From contig JAODUP010000021.1 of assembly GCA_025642065.1 (NCBI GenBank), positions 1,126,001-1,190,000 of the forward strand: a stretch of DNA of 64,000 bases. Reading direction: 5' to 3'. Below the pieces are notes generated by a model. It made no database searches, had not been told where the DNA came from, and saw nothing but the letters and a program-made list of their open reading frames with translations. Both the position numbers and the translations under genes were made by a program. Shown here one piece after another: positions 1 through 11,259 of the stretch. The DNA comes from Paralvinella palmiformis. Its lineage: Eukaryota > Annelida > Polychaeta > Terebellida > Alvinellidae. The first letter of the stretch is position 1. Each line of letters starts with the position of its first letter.

Positions 1-299
1 ATGGGTTGAATCAAATCAGGTTAAACAGACATTTTTAGGTTTTAAGCGTCAGTTCAGTGTGTTTTTTGTTGTCAAATCATTATTTTAATCACAAGACAAT
101 TCAGTTACAAGTAAATGGCTAATGAGATAAAAAAGATCAGCATTTATTAGCCAAAAGATTCACATAAACCCGTCTTCAATGACAGTCCAGTAAAAGAGCT
201 TCATTTTATTTTAATCACAGACTTTCAACTGACAGATACCCAACACCATCTAGCCTAAGGATTCAAACTACAATACGAGTATAAGAGAACAATACTAAC

Positions 300-722
300 C
301 TTAGATTTACTCCTTTCATCTCCGTCAACATCTCCGATGTTTTCTAATGGTTTCAAATGGTCAAAAAATCTGTCCATGTTATCCCGATCAGGTTCTGAGT
401 AACTAGTATCCGGTACACAAGCTGTAACATTGCAATCATTATCTGATTTAGAGTTCATTGTGGAATCATTTTTCACCATTTTGGAGTCCCGTGTGACCTC
501 TGCACGGCTCGTTCTCTTCACAGTCTCAGCAGGCGAGTTCAGCTGCAAATGTTTCAACTGCAGACGTGTCACATGATGACAACATGGCGTTGCTGTTTGT
601 ATGTTAATTTCTGGAAGTTGGCTTTTGGTGGATGAAGTCCTGGAAACATTTTCCATAATTTCTTCAACCGGCTTGGACTTCCTGGATCTGGATTTTTCTC
701 TACGCGAGTTGTTAGCCTGTTG
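300..722 (-). CDS. Internal exon of unrecognised protein
   Basis: Minus-strand open frame preceded by an acceptor (AG at 724-723) and followed by a donor reading AAG|gttagt at 299-294. It begins and ends in phase 0. The encoded stretch is rich in Ser, Lys, Arg, Asn and Asp, with a basic patch near the start (SRREKSRSRKSKP) and an acidic region near the end containing MDRFFDHLKPLENIGDVDGD. There is no membrane segment and no domain I recognise. The phase matches the exon at 2235-2373, so the two probably join across a 1.5-kb intron. Further exons must lie left of base 255, outside the window. Composition suggests a disordered, perhaps nuclear, region; that is inference. Confidence 0.5.
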
Positions 723-2234
723 CTGCTTATCAAGGACATCACAAAATGTGGACACGAATTAGTGGAGTCATTAATGCGTAGCGTATCTTTTACAGGCATG
801 AAATGAAGCCTATCAGGATAGTAATATTAACAGAGGATATTTCTCTTTCAGAAATAGGATCCATATTTATTAGTACCTGAATGCAATTAAATTACCTTTC
901 TTGAAAGTGTGATTACTTTATTTAGTCTCAACACCAGAACTCGATCAAATATATTTATATACCAATGTATTTAATTTTTAAAATACATTCTCAAATACAT
1001 TAATATATCTTTCCCCGAATTGTTACATGTATTGATCTGAATATTTTGCCCAACACAATTTATACCTGGAAACAATTTGATGATTTCAATTTATATACAA
1101 CAATTGTCTTTGCTCTGGGATCATAAAAATGTTATGGTTCCTTTCCATAGCTTCCTTTCCAATAAAAGATAAGATTAGGCACCACAAACAAAATATCTTG
1201 TTTCCCATCGCCGACTGACCCACTTTTGACACCCGACATTGCATATTATTTTATTTCCTTTTTGTTTCAATATTTTGCTCCAGGACTAAATTTATATTTC
1301 ACGTTTTGATCCCCAGGCGGCAGGTATGCAGTAATGTTGCACGCATCTTTTGTTAGATGTTGGTGCACTTCAAACATGGCATTCATAATACATGTACCTC
1401 AAATCACGAGCAAAAACTCCATCACTAAATCCCGGAAACGGTTGATGGTGGGTGGGAAACATAACAATTAATACTCTGTATCATTTATCTGCCACAGGCA
1501 ACTTGGACAAAGGTTTCTTTTCGTTTTTTTGGTCCCATATTGAATGAAACGTTTACACCTACATGTATGCGTTTAATGGGTCACTCATACAGAAATACAA
1601 TAGATCGAGTGTTAAGGCAGCTTGCTGCCAAGTAACAGATTTGTTTTCCCCAACTCTTCAGGAGTCTTCTAAAAATAAATCACTTGGCACATGAAAACTA
1701 AACAGATTCTTTAGCACAGAATCAGCAGACTTAAAAATAATCAAACTAAATATGCGAAATAACGCCATATGTTAATTTAGTCAAAACAACATAATAACGG
1801 AATAAGTCGAATGAATAACATCAGTGTTACCATGGGTGGGTGAAGTGATGGTTTTACATATCAAATTATCTGAAATAATATCCACATTTTCCCAAAATTT
1901 TGGAAATAAAAAATAAAAGCCTACCTATCTACCCATTTTTCAGGAAACAAACCATGGGAAACAAGATATTTATTTTATGGTGCCTTATCCTCAGTGGGAA
2001 ATTATAATTAGAAAGGACAAAGGGATAACATGAAGCCACTTATGAGTAGATCCAATCCACAGATTTCATAGTATCTAGAAAATTAAAAGAATGATCCTTC
2101 AGTATAACTATATGTAATTCATTTATAGATTTATGCTCCAGCTGCTACAATTCAAACAATTTATATCATAACGTTAACCAGACCACCTATGTAATGGAAA
2201 AATCAACTGCAACTAAACTAGCTGTGATATAAAC
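723..2234 (-). other. Putative intron, AT-rich, no other feature
   Basis: Between the two minus-strand exons. AT-rich sequence with short stops in every frame. I see no repeat with recognisable ends and no coding pattern. Confidence 0.4.
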
Positions 2235-2373
2235 CTGTGACTCTTTCAGTCGTTTCTTTTCATTTGACGGCTCGGAGATGTGCTGTCTCTTATGACCAGA
2301 TCGTGGACTTGGAGATGCAGAAGTTCCACATCCACCTTGGATGCTGGTACAGGATGACAGACGTGCCGACACC
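2235..2373 (-). CDS. Internal exon, same unrecognised gene
   Basis: Minus-strand exon with acceptor ttttcag|GGTGTCGG (exon begins 2373) and donor GAGTCACAG|gttt (ends 2235). The frame starts with one leftover base before GTG and ends in phase 0, matching the exon at 300-722. It encodes a Ser/Lys-rich stretch including SPSPRSGHKRQ and NEKKRLKESQ, which look like phosphorylation-prone basic linkers. The preceding exon is not settled: 2454-2610 on the same strand holds a Pro/Ser-rich frame and a strong donor (CCCACAG|gtgagc), but the Pro/Ser-rich frame leaves one base at that donor whereas this exon needs two. No family recognised. Confidence 0.45.
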
Positions 2374-2453
2374 CTGAAAAACAGGAAATATCAGATATTA
2401 ACTGAACTGTTAAAAAACAATTTAAAAAAAGATGAGCTTAGATATGAAGCACA

Positions 2454-2610
2454 TTACAACCTTTTCAGTAGGGAATAGAGTAGATGCCCCATTACAAAAA
2501 ATACACAGCAGCTCACCTGTGGGGACCTGTAAAAACACCGCGATGACATTGCCGAAGGGAGGTATGGATGCAGAGGGAGAGGGTGGTGGCGAAGGGCTGG
2601 CTGTGGGGTA
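2454..2610 (-). other. Possible Pro/Ser-rich exon, phase unresolved
   Basis: On the minus strand one frame reads a proline/serine-rich run (SPSPPPSPSASIPPFG) followed by VIAVFLQVPTGELLC, open to a possible donor GAAAAG|gttgta near 2459. A second frame ends at the better donor CCACAG|gtgagc near 2517. Neither joins the exon at 2235-2373 in phase with the most protein-like reading. It may be an exon of the same gene under alternative splicing, or a chance open frame. Confidence 0.25.
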
Positions 2611-3009
2611 GTGGTAGTCACACTAACACAGTAGTAGCCCTTATCCATTGGAAGGGGAGGCTCTCTATATTCATGTTTGAAAGAAATCTACTTTTTAAAT
2701 TGATGGAATTTTCTTATTTTGATGAAAAATCGGTGGCTGTAAAGTAGTAGATGTAATGTAAGTTTTTTGTTGTATGATGTTTTACTATACATAATAAGTA
2801 ACAAAGAAACTGTCCCATACTTATAACACTTACAAGTAATGAAAAGATTTCATTAACCCATCACTGAAGCATCATCAATTCCTTGGTACCTGCCACCAGA
2901 AAATAGCTACCCAGCTCATGTTGAACTACAATTAATAAACGTACTTCAAAATTATGAGCTTACTGCTTTGGATTCGACACCTTTTCATATATTATTTTTA
3001 TCAGAGGAG

Positions 3010-3279
3010 TTATCCAGCACTGCAGATGACCAGCATCATGTGACCAAGCCCTTCTTCTGTATAAATATAGAAGCTTAGATCAAGAACCTTATGTTTGGCT
3101 ATTTTCCAATTCTGACTTCTAAATACTGTCAGAAAGCCATCTATTTCCCTACTTTGATCTTCAACTGATACAGCCTGTAGTGTTACGTTGTTGTTATTCA
3201 AAATTTTCTGGTGATGAAAAGGAAGTCTAGCAGCACTGTGGAAAACGTTGCCGAACCAAACTGATCTGATTCTTGTCAC
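3010..3279 (-). other. Open frame of uncertain status
   Basis: Ninety codons open on the minus strand downstream of the 3448-3837 frame. It contains a short Asn run and a Val/Asp/Glu-rich segment. The 170 bases between the two frames carry stops in all frames and no clear splice pair. It may be a decayed continuation of the upstream frame. No function recognised. Confidence 0.18.
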
Positions 3280-3447
3280 ACAACACGTTTATCTTTGTAT
3301 ACTGCAAAAAGTTTCCTACCGAGAGAGCCTAAAGATCTGCTAGAGACTGGTCATGACCAGGTTCATCACCAAACCAGTAAGAAATAAGTATTGCAATGAA
3401 GAAATCCGACCGACTCATCATTTCACAAAATCTCATTCCAGCAAGCA

Positions 3448-3837
3448 TCAGACATCTCCATTACACTTGTCTTGTTTCGTTGTGAAAAGAACCATTCTGT
3501 GCCACATTGTCTGGTAATGATGCTCCATACCATCATCTCCTTTTATATGACAGGGTTCGAAATTGTCCACTTCCCATGGCAAGCACATCTTTCTCCCGGC
3601 GTGTATCAATGGATCTGCATTGGCCACGCCGGCGGGTGCTAATATTTGGTACCATTGGCGAGCAAAAAGTCTAGTATAGTCTCCAGGAAAATCATGGAAC
3701 AAATCACGGTCATTGCACTGTACTGGTATACAATTCAACCATTGTTGATACTTCTCACAAACTGTGATTGTATCCGACCGAGTCCCCATAGCCTTGATCT
3801 GGGTGTACTCATGTATTAAGAAAGGCCTATCGTCCAA
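3448..3837 (-). CDS. Unrecognised 130-codon open frame
   Basis: Open from stop to stop on the minus strand with a balanced, protein-like composition and several Trp, Cys and His residues (for example FARQWYQILAPAG, MCLPWEVDNFEPCHIKGDD, MEHHYQTMWHRM). There is no in-frame ATG at the upstream end, so it is either an exon, with a possible acceptor just inside, or the remains of a longer gene. A second minus-strand frame at 3010-3279 follows after several stops in the linking sequence, so the pair may be a decayed gene or an unrecognised mobile element. I do not recognise the family and assign no function. Confidence 0.3.
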   Translation of the reverse strand: MDDRPFLIHEYTQIKAMGTRSDTITVCEKYQQWLNCIPVQCNDRDLFHDFPGDYTRLFARQWYQILAPAGVANADPLIHAGRKMCLPWEVDNFEPCHIKGDDGMEHHYQTMWHRMVLFTTKQDKCNGDV

Positions 3838-3839
3838 TC

Positions 3840-5424
3840 ATGATGTTTCTACCAAAACTTGGGGTTATCCCTCTAAACTTAGCACTGCCTAGAACCCATT
3901 CAAACTAAATATAATAGTGATGGGGAGACTGTTAATTCGAACAACACGTATAATTTGCACGATGGGGTTTTATTCTGCATCATGTGAGGCACAGGGATAT
4001 TTTAATTTTGTGCCATACATTAAAATAACACAGGAATCCCGGGAAAAAAAACGTTCTAGAAGCAACACTGACAAGTAATAAAAAAACAAAGGCCTAACAT
4101 CAAAATATGCTTTTGACAGTTTATGACAATATCATGTCATAAAGCTGTTTATGACATCATAAACCCTGGATTAATCCATGGTTTTTGACATTGTGTCATA
4201 AATTTGCCAACGCTGTGTGTGTGTTCTTGTCCCATTTCTGTCCATTGATAGTTACATACCTATTAATTATCACTGCTAAGACTTTTGGTTGGTGACGAAA
4301 TGACTTCTAGTTGGTGACGAAATGACATTTTTTAAGTGGCGGCCAGTCGTCCTGTCACTGAGACTTGTTACAGTGTATAGTGTCAATGAATAAGTCAGTG
4401 CTAGTCACTCTAAGGTCTCAAATCACATGTCAGTCAGTGTAAATGAATCATTGACTGAATGTCATTGATTGAAGATCTAATCAAGATTGTTTGTTCTGTG
4501 TTTATTTGTTTTTCGTTTACCATTTTTTTGCCTTAAAGGCTTAAGTATAAGTATTCTGTATATGACAGTCTATTTCCAACAGCGTATCCATTTAGTTTAT
4601 GAAACGTTTTAAACATATTATAGTTTATGATGTTAAATAATATTCTTATTTATCAAAAAATATCCGAAATTACACCAGCAAACATCTTTTATTATCGCCC
4701 ATTTCAAATTTAAACCGATACAACTTTTTGACAGTATCTAGACACTGTTACTATATATTCTCACCTTCGCAGGGATCCTGGGGTATCCATTGTAAGAAAT
4801 TCTACTTAACTATCCAGTATTTGTTATTAATAAATGATCAACAACAAATAACAGTTATATTTCGCGCTTTCCAAGTACATTAACGCATACCCACCAATTG
4901 ATATTTCCGTATTTTTAACTTCCCACAGCGGGTTTGCACAATGACCTATTATGTATTAATATATAGATATATATGTCATGAATATTTATACACGTGTGAT
5001 ATGTGTACTTTATGGAATTTACGTAATATTACATAATTAAATTAGTCTTTCACCTGGTAAAAAGGTAATAAAACCAATATTTAATTGTTCCCATGGAAAC
5101 TTATCCGTGAGGAAAATTGCACACGGCTAATGTCTTATTTACGATGCTTATTCAACGTCCTACGTAGTTTTAGCCTATTTCATGAACGTAAACTATTTGT
5201 TTTCAACAGCAATCCACCACCCTAAATATATCCGTCGTCGGAAATTAATTAATGGTGACAGCTATATATAGTTAATCATTCTGTTTATATAACATTTTAC
5301 CATAAAAAAATCTCACACGTCAAAATTTATGTGGATATCAAGATATTCTGTCTGTTCCAATCATGGGAAGCAGTAAAAATCCACAATTAAAAATAATAAA
5401 GCGTCGTGGAAAACAAGAATAATG
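3840..5424. other. Gene-free AT-rich stretch
   Basis: No coding signal seen. It holds a cluster of short inverted segments around 4105-4200 built from TTATGACA/TGTCATAA words, and a 21-bp direct duplication at about 4289-4332 (ttggtgacgaaatgac repeated). Neither has recognisable element ends. Confidence 0.4.
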
Positions 5425-5436
5425 AACTAGAAAAGA

Positions 5437-5787
5437 TGATTGGTTTGGTTTTGTTATTCGGGGAGAATCCCCAGGCTGTCGCTTAATCAGCACAGCCTCT
5501 ATGTTGGAGTGGTTGAGAAACTCCTCCCCCACCACTCACAGGAGAGCAGTACGGAAAGATGGAGCCGAAATACCCTGAGGGTGGTCACTGCCAGAGTGTT
5601 TTACGTCCTCAGGTTTTTTAACGTCCCCCTTTATTTTAAATAATTCAGTGGAGACGGTAGCGCCATTTAACGTGGTCAGCCACCCACGATGTAGTGAGCC
5701 GAGAAATTAATCCCTGGAAAAGGTTCGAACCTGCGACCGTTGACACCAAGTGCCGGGTGCTTAACCGATACGCCACCGGAGCTCACT
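5437..5787 (-). mobile_element. tRNA-derived SINE, 350-bp family, copy 1
   Basis: Reverse-complement copy of the element at 47017-47380. Read on the minus strand it starts gtgagctccggtggcg, carries a B-box-like ggttcgaacc about 60 bases in, passes through a conserved body (aaagggggacgttaaaaaa; gaccaccctcagggtatttc; ccccaggctgtcgc in the plus orientation) and ends in an A/C-rich tail. It is bounded by a perfect 12-bp target-site duplication AACTAGAAAAGA at 5425-5436 and 5788-5799, which fixes both ends. SINEs of this kind are transcribed by RNA polymerase III and moved by partner LINE enzymes (general knowledge of the class). Confidence 0.85.
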
Positions 5788-5865
5788 AACTAGAAAAGAA
5801 TGTGATCGGACTTTATATATAGTGCACGCTGTCGTGCTTGAAAAGGGTAAGCAATGTTTATGGGG

Positions 5866-6061
5866 GTGGCGCCTCCGTGGTCTAACGGTAGCGTGCTGGA
5901 CCACAGATCACTACCACCCGTGTTCGAATCCCGGCGTGGGCATATCTGAAGGTTGTTTCGTCTTTCACTTCGTCTCATTACCTTTGGAGGTCGCTCGGCC
6001 CATTTAGCCTACCTTGTGCACAAAAGTGGCCGTAAAACATCAATCATCATCATCATCATCA
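5866..6061 (+). mobile_element. tRNA-derived SINE, family A, copy 1
   Basis: Begins with a tRNA-like head, ggcgcctccgtggtctaacg (A box region), then a B-box-like gttcgaatccc, then a body shared with several other copies (tcgtctttcacttcg; ttggaggtcgctcggcccat) and a (ATC)n tail. A 9-bp target-site duplication TTTATGGGG flanks it at 5857-5865 and 6062-6070. The same family occurs at about 7190-7372, 20200-20290, 55929-56110, 57409-57520 and 58610-58776. Confidence 0.85.
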
Positions 6062-6559
6062 TTTATGGGGCATTGTAAAAATGCAAATTGAACTGGAGTG
6101 CATATATAATAGCGCTTATCAAAACATAAAAATCCATTAATAGAAATAATTTTTTTTCTGGGGAACTTGATGAGTGATTTTTATTGTTTTAAGTTTTATC
6201 TTATATATACATTCCATATAGCTGTACGTGTGGCATCGGCATACCAGATGTAAAGTGATGGCCGGTTGTCGAATTAATTTATGTTATGAAGAATTAGTGA
6301 TCGCCCGTTCGTGCCGCTTAACGGTTTGTGGCTGACCAATTGTGAGGTCAAATGGGTGTGAAACCATAGATCTCCGATTGATTGATGTGCGAAAGAAGTT
6401 GGTGGTCACCCGTTCCGTGCCGCTTGGCGATTTGTGGTCCGGCGGTTGTTGGGATCGCACCGTTGTGGATGTCGTAGCCGCGGGGTTTGGTTGGGTTTGT
6501 ACACTATTAATGTTTTCGTGTTGTGGGTTGAATGCATGAAAGATTTGTTAGTGAATGTT

Positions 6560-6798
6560 TGCAATGGTACAGCCAAGTCAGCGGAGAATGTATCAAGGGA
6601 CATGCGAGTCTCCACTAGACAACACGCAGATTGTGCTGGGGGTGGGGGATGGAATTCCCCTTTATATACCGGTTTGGATGTGTGGGAGGAGTTTTTAGTG
6701 GGGGATTGTTCTCGACTCAGCCAAGTCAGCGGTGATTGGGCCAGGTGACCATGCGGAATCTACCGGACAACAACGCGGACGGTGCTGAGGGGACAATT

Positions 6799-6812
<14 letters not shown>
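6560..6812 (+). repeat. Two diverged copies of a ~145-bp unit
   Basis: The phrase agccaagtcagcgg occurs at about 6571 and 6717. Each occurrence is followed by catgcg, then ctcc or ctac, actagacaacacg-like sequence and a G-rich run before aattccc. The copies differ by many substitutions and small gaps. The second runs into a (TA)n microsatellite at 6800-6855. Possibly a short tandem repeat of a larger family; no coding signal. Confidence 0.5.
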
Positions 6813-6856
<44 letters not shown>

Positions 6857-6858
6857 AT
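6800..6858. repeat. (TA)n microsatellite
   Basis: About 30 TA units, nearly pure. Confidence 0.95.
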
Positions 6859-7034
6859 ATATATTATTTTTTGTAGATATTTTTGGAAGAGTGGAGAAAA
6901 GAGTGGTAGTAGAGGTGGTGGTTCTGGAGTGTTTAGTTTCGAGGAATGTATAGTTTTTGTACAGTTTTGAGTAGAGGAATAAAGTAGATTCGAGACCATA
7001 TGAATTCGGCATTTTGAAAGAGAGAATTTAGCTA

Positions 7035-7092
7035 AGGCCGAGATCCGGGACGGACCGACAGTGGGGCCCAGGGCCGGGTCCCGGATCTCGGT
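7035..7092. repeat. Perfect 14-bp inverted repeat (hairpin)
   Basis: ccgagatccgggac is followed about 25 bases later by its exact reverse complement gtcccggatctcgg, with a GC-rich loop in an otherwise AT-rich area. It could form a stable hairpin. No element ends or reading frame are tied to it. Confidence 0.6.
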
Positions 7093-7189
7093 ACTTTTCA
7101 CATATACCTTTTATGGATTTTGTAAAGCACCTATAGACAGCGACAGTTTTACCATTTTTACTGATCTTAATATCCTGACACTCCTTCAC

Positions 7190-7372
7190 AAACCGTGTTG
7201 CTGTTTTACGGCCACTTTTGTACACAAAGTAGGCTAAATGGGCCGAATGACCTTCAAAACTAATCAGGAGAAGTGAAGGATGAAACACCCTTCTAGTTTA
7301 GCTTGGCTGAGGTTTGAAACCAGGTTATATAGGTGTATGGTCATCCGCGCTACCAGTTAGGCCATGGAGACC
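7190..7372 (-). mobile_element. tRNA-derived SINE, family A, copy 2
   Basis: Reverse-oriented copy of family A. The head (ggtctccatggcctaactgg on the minus strand) lies near 7372 and the body (cacttctcctgattag; cggcccatttagcctactt) runs to about 7190. The sequence between the A and B boxes is replaced by a TATA-containing segment, as in the copy at 58610-58776. Confidence 0.75.
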
Positions 7373-7384
7373 CCCCCCCCTTGA

Positions 7385-7600
7385 CAAACCACGAAGGCAT
7401 AGTACTTTGAATGTATGTAGCAGGATCGTTGTACAGTGATCTGAAACGTACAGGAAGCCAGTGCAACTGGAACAAAACTGGTGTTATATGTTCCCTTTTG
7501 CGAGTGCGTGTCACCAGTTCTGCACTCGCTGTATATAACAATGCATTATCATAGTCCAGTGGAGAAATAATAAGGGCTTGGACTAAAGTCTTGCATGTCT
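7385..7600 (-). pseudogene. CR1-like LINE, extreme 3-prime fragment
   Basis: The minus strand reads ARLV-type residues before TRTRKREHITPVL and QLHWLPVRFR, the conserved tail of CR1/L2-type reverse transcriptase proteins (H-I-TPVL-LHWLPV). Only about 60 codons remain. A related but separate fragment with the same tail lies at 15040-16800. Confidence 0.65.
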
Positions 7601-7638
7601 TCCATCATTTATGTACTTACGAATATGTCCTATATATG

Positions 7639-8766
7639 CCTACTGCTATGACTACACGTTCAGTATCAGTGAGTAATTCAGACATAGTATATAGTCCCAA
7701 TAATGTCCTTATTATAAAGGATGACTTTCCCGAGGGAAAGGAACTTACAGTGTGTAAAGCCAACACAATGACATTCTGCCAATCGCTTAGATCCTTTGAA
7801 GCCTTGGTAGATAACAAGCGGAACGATCCAGGTGACAGATTATATAAAACTTAGGGGTGTACACTGAAGGCGAACCTCATGATGCCATTGAGGGCTATCT
7901 AGTTGTCAACACAGAGGAAGCATACCAAGATGCTAAAGAACTACACGTACTAATACTATTAGTACATGTTACCATACCGTTCTATTAGTCTAAGAGAACG
8001 GTATGGTAACTCTATTATCAAACTTTCATACCGGAGGAAACTGGAAAATTGACCCGCCATGAAGACGATCAAAGGTAAAAAACTAAGGAAATTTTTGGAC
8101 TTTCTGAAAGGTTGCAGGTCGGTGATAGCATCCAATCGCTGTTTATCTTTGGATAGCATAGAAAAGAACAGCCAATTTCTTGACAAATTACCAAATGATA
8201 TCGTGAACCGGTGGAATCGCTTGTTTGACACACGTATGTACAAAGACAACGAATCTTTAGCATCATTTGCGGAATTTGTAGATTACCTAATATCCGAGAT
8301 ACACCAGCGCAATAGCATTCTAAAAACCGAGTTAGACGACTGTACATCTCAACGGACATACGTCGACAAACAGAAATATGCTAACAAAAGGACAACAGGC
8401 GTTCGTAGTTTCTCGTCAAGCAGCAATGAGATCCCCAAACAAATACACTCAAAATGTGTGTTGCATAAGGAGCTGTACAATCTGAAGAACTGTCCTAACT
8501 TCAAACAAATGACCCTACAGGACAGACGGTCTACAGTGATGTCCCATGAGCTATGTTTTGGTTGTCTCACCTTTGGACACAGAAAGATGCAGTGCCACAA
8601 CAAGATGACATATGACACATGTGGTAGCCGTTATTCTACTCTACTCCACGATGACAACTGGAAGTCAGCCAATTCTGATGCAGCTAAACATCACAATTCT
8701 AGGAACTCATGTGAAGCTACTATACATTCCCATTGTTTGAATTGTAATGATAATGACAATTCATGA
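7639..8766 (+). pseudogene. BEL/Pao gag-like region
   Basis: A first segment (7639-7970) carries IEGYLVVNTEEAYQDA, characteristic of BEL gag, but is split by a stop near 7853. The longest open piece, 8059-8766, contains FLDFLKGCRS and LPNDIVNRWNRL and ends with a zinc knuckle CFGCLTFGHRKMQC (CX2CX4HX4C). The family binds RNA and forms the particle core. Broken at both ends of the open piece. Confidence 0.75.
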
Positions 8767-8777
8767 TGTAAGCCGGA

Positions 8778-9293
8778 ATGTTTCACACTATGATTGTACC
8801 TGTCACTGTATATCATGTTGACAATCATGATGATACTATGCGTATGTACGCAATGATTGATGAACAATCTGATGCTTGCTTTGTCACTAACCATGTGCTA
8901 CAAACCTTGAATGTACTTGGCTATCCCGTTGAGGTGAAACTGTCAACGATACATGGGGAGGAACGTATCCAGTGCAGGAAGGCATCCTGCTTAATGCGTG
9001 TAGTCAGGGGAACTAAAGAATCCGTAGAGATATCGCTTCCAGGTTGTTATTGCAGACATAACATTCCAGCCAAGGAATCACAGATACCCAGACCGGACAC
9101 CATCACAAAGTGGACACACCTAAGGAGGCTAGCAGGCCATCCCAGTTCCTATGATGACGCATTAAGGATAGGACTACTGATTGATACCAACCGCGTTCGT
9201 GCCACTAAACCCAGAGAAGTCATCAATGGTGGCGAGGGTGAGCCATATGCTGTACGAACAGCTCTGGGGTGGGGTGTAATAGGTAATACCTGA
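8778..9293 (+). pseudogene. BEL/Pao aspartic protease (A17-like) fragment
   Basis: Begins directly after the zinc-knuckle frame with a short frame change. The active-site area reads MIDEQSDACFVT, the position where the family carries a D-x-G/S-type catalytic motif, followed by a domain of the size expected for the retropepsin-like fold. Later residues (RPDTITKWTHLRRLAG) match the linker that precedes reverse transcriptase in this superfamily. The frame ends at a stop at 9293. Confidence 0.65.
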
Positions 9294-9319
9294 ACATTAT
9301 ACACTAGACAAACCAAAGG

Positions 9320-10333
9320 TACTTATCATTTTTGCATGTCGGACTCAAGTGGGCGAGGTCAGCCCAGCTCAAGTTAGTAAGCTGTTAGATTCTGGCTTTG
9401 ATGCAATACAGGGTGACAAGACCTCATTTCAGGATAAACGACTTCAGATATACTATTATAGTAGATGTGGACAATTTGAATTGGCCTTGCCCACAAAAGG
9501 TGACATACAGATGGCCAATAACAGATCATTTGCTGAAAGACGGCTGCACATGTTGAATAACAGACTCGCAAGTGATACGGAGTACAGGGATGAGTACACC
9601 AGCCATATGGAGGATATGTTGAAAAATGCTATGTTGAAGAGGTCCCTGAAGATGAATTACATGTACCGAATGGTCAAGTATGGACATTTACCACCCTAGA
9701 AAGGAGAAGATGCGCATTGTCTTTGATTGCAGTGCAGTATATGGTGGACATTCTCTCAATGAACATCTTTTTCCAGGGCCAGGTTTGATCAACAATCTTA
9801 CAGGGATCCTTTGCCGTTTCCGCATGGAACAAGTTGCAATAACTTGGGACATTGAGGGCACGTTCTTGCAGGTAAGTGTCATAAAAAGTCACAGAAACCT
9901 GCTCAGATTCCTATGGTGAAAGAATGGGAAAACAGATGAGAAACACACAGATTACAGAATGACAGCACACCTATTTGGTGCTAGAATGCGTTAACTTGCA
10001 CTCAGGACTGCTGCAGAAATGTTTGCTAAAGCAGGAAGCAAAGCTGCAGACTTCATCAGGCATAATTTCTATGTGGATGATGGTCTAACATCTGTTCAGA
10101 GTTCACAGGAAGCTATACAACTGATTCAAGATGCCCAACAGCTGTGTGATAAGGGAGGTTTCCATCTACATAAGATTATTTCAAATGATAAGGATGTACT
10201 GCAGTCAATCCCAGTCCATGGCAGACCGCAAGGTGTACAGAGATTGGATTTAGGAACAGAACACATTCTAATCGAGCGTATTATTGGAGTACAATGGTGT
10301 GTACAATCTGACAGTCTACAATTCCATGTATAA
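9320..10333 (+). pseudogene. BEL/Pao reverse transcriptase, broken
   Basis: Pieces in different frames: 9349-9699 (N-terminal), 9680-9919 (MRIVFDCSA and DIEGTFLQV, matching the palm segments with RIVFDCSA and DI-AFLQI) and 10019-10333, which holds NFYVDDGLTS, the YVDD catalytic box, at about 10069-10083. Frame shifts and stops separate the pieces, and a stretch near 9920-10018 is poorly preserved. Not functional. Confidence 0.8.
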
Positions 10334-10339
10334 CTAAAG

Positions 10340-10937
10340 GATCAACCATTAACCAGACGAAGCATCCCATCCACTGTAGGTTCTACCTTTGATCCCCTTG
10401 GATTAGTTGCGCCGTGTATTCTAATAGGGAAGCGAATATTACAGGAACTGTGTCAAGACGGTGCAGACTGGGATAATCCAATAGGAGATGATATTAGAAA
10501 CAGATGGGAGAAATGGCGTTTGGAGATATGCCTACTGGGCGAACTCAAGATACCCCACTGGTGCAAGCTATCTGATTTCGGAACGGTAAGTTCCATAGAA
10601 CTTTACCACTTTTCCGTGTGCCAGACTTGGGGGACTAGGTCAATGTAGTTACCTGCGCCTCAAGAATAACATCTGTACATCACTAGTGATAGCCCAAACC
10701 AAGGTGGCACCTTCTAAACCAGTAACAGTACCGAGGTTGGAGCTTTCCGCTGCGCTACTCTCAGTGAAGATCGGCAACTATCTCGCCAGAGAACTGACCT
10801 ATGATGACATTAGGCATGTGCACTGGACGGATAGTAAAATAGTCTTAAGTTATATCAACAATGATGCTAAGAAATTTCACATCTTTGTTGATAACCGCAT
10901 ACAAGAGATCCATGAGCGTTTGTCACCTGATGACTAG
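10340..10937 (+). pseudogene. Pao connection domain and RNase H fragment
   Basis: After the stop at 10333 one frame continues with STFDPLGLVAPCILIGKRIL, the hallmark of the Pao-specific segment after RT. At 10686-10937 another frame reads VTVPRLELSAALL and HVHWTDSKIVLSYI, the RNase H-like region with its acidic residues (E in RLELSA, D in WTDS). Broken by stops and frame changes. Confidence 0.75.
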
Positions 10938-11259
10938 AGACATGTTAGAACGACAGACAATCCAGCTGACTGAGCTTCTCGAGGTAGGTATGGATGCTGC
11001 ATCACTTATACAGAACTGTTTGTGGTGGAATGGACCGGAGTTCCTAAACTCGAGTAAGTAATTTTTTTCTGTCTTGGATATTGAACAATTGGCATCGGAT
11101 GACCCTGAAGTTCGGAGACTCACCAGACTCTCTACTCAAGCTACAGACGATCTCACATCTAACTTTCTGAACAGACTGGAGCGCTTCTCTAACTGGAATT
11201 TTATGAGAATATCAGTAGCTGTATGTCTGCGATTCACCAGTAAGTTAAAGGATTAAAGT

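Noticed and set aside
5866..5960. Apparent tRNA gene with A and B boxes
   Set aside because: Arms do not form a complete cloverleaf, several copies share the same non-tRNA body and tail, and a target duplication is present, so it is a SINE.
6695..7288. Several overlapping frames with Tyr-Ile repeats
   Set aside because: Produced by the (TA)n microsatellite and SINE sequence.
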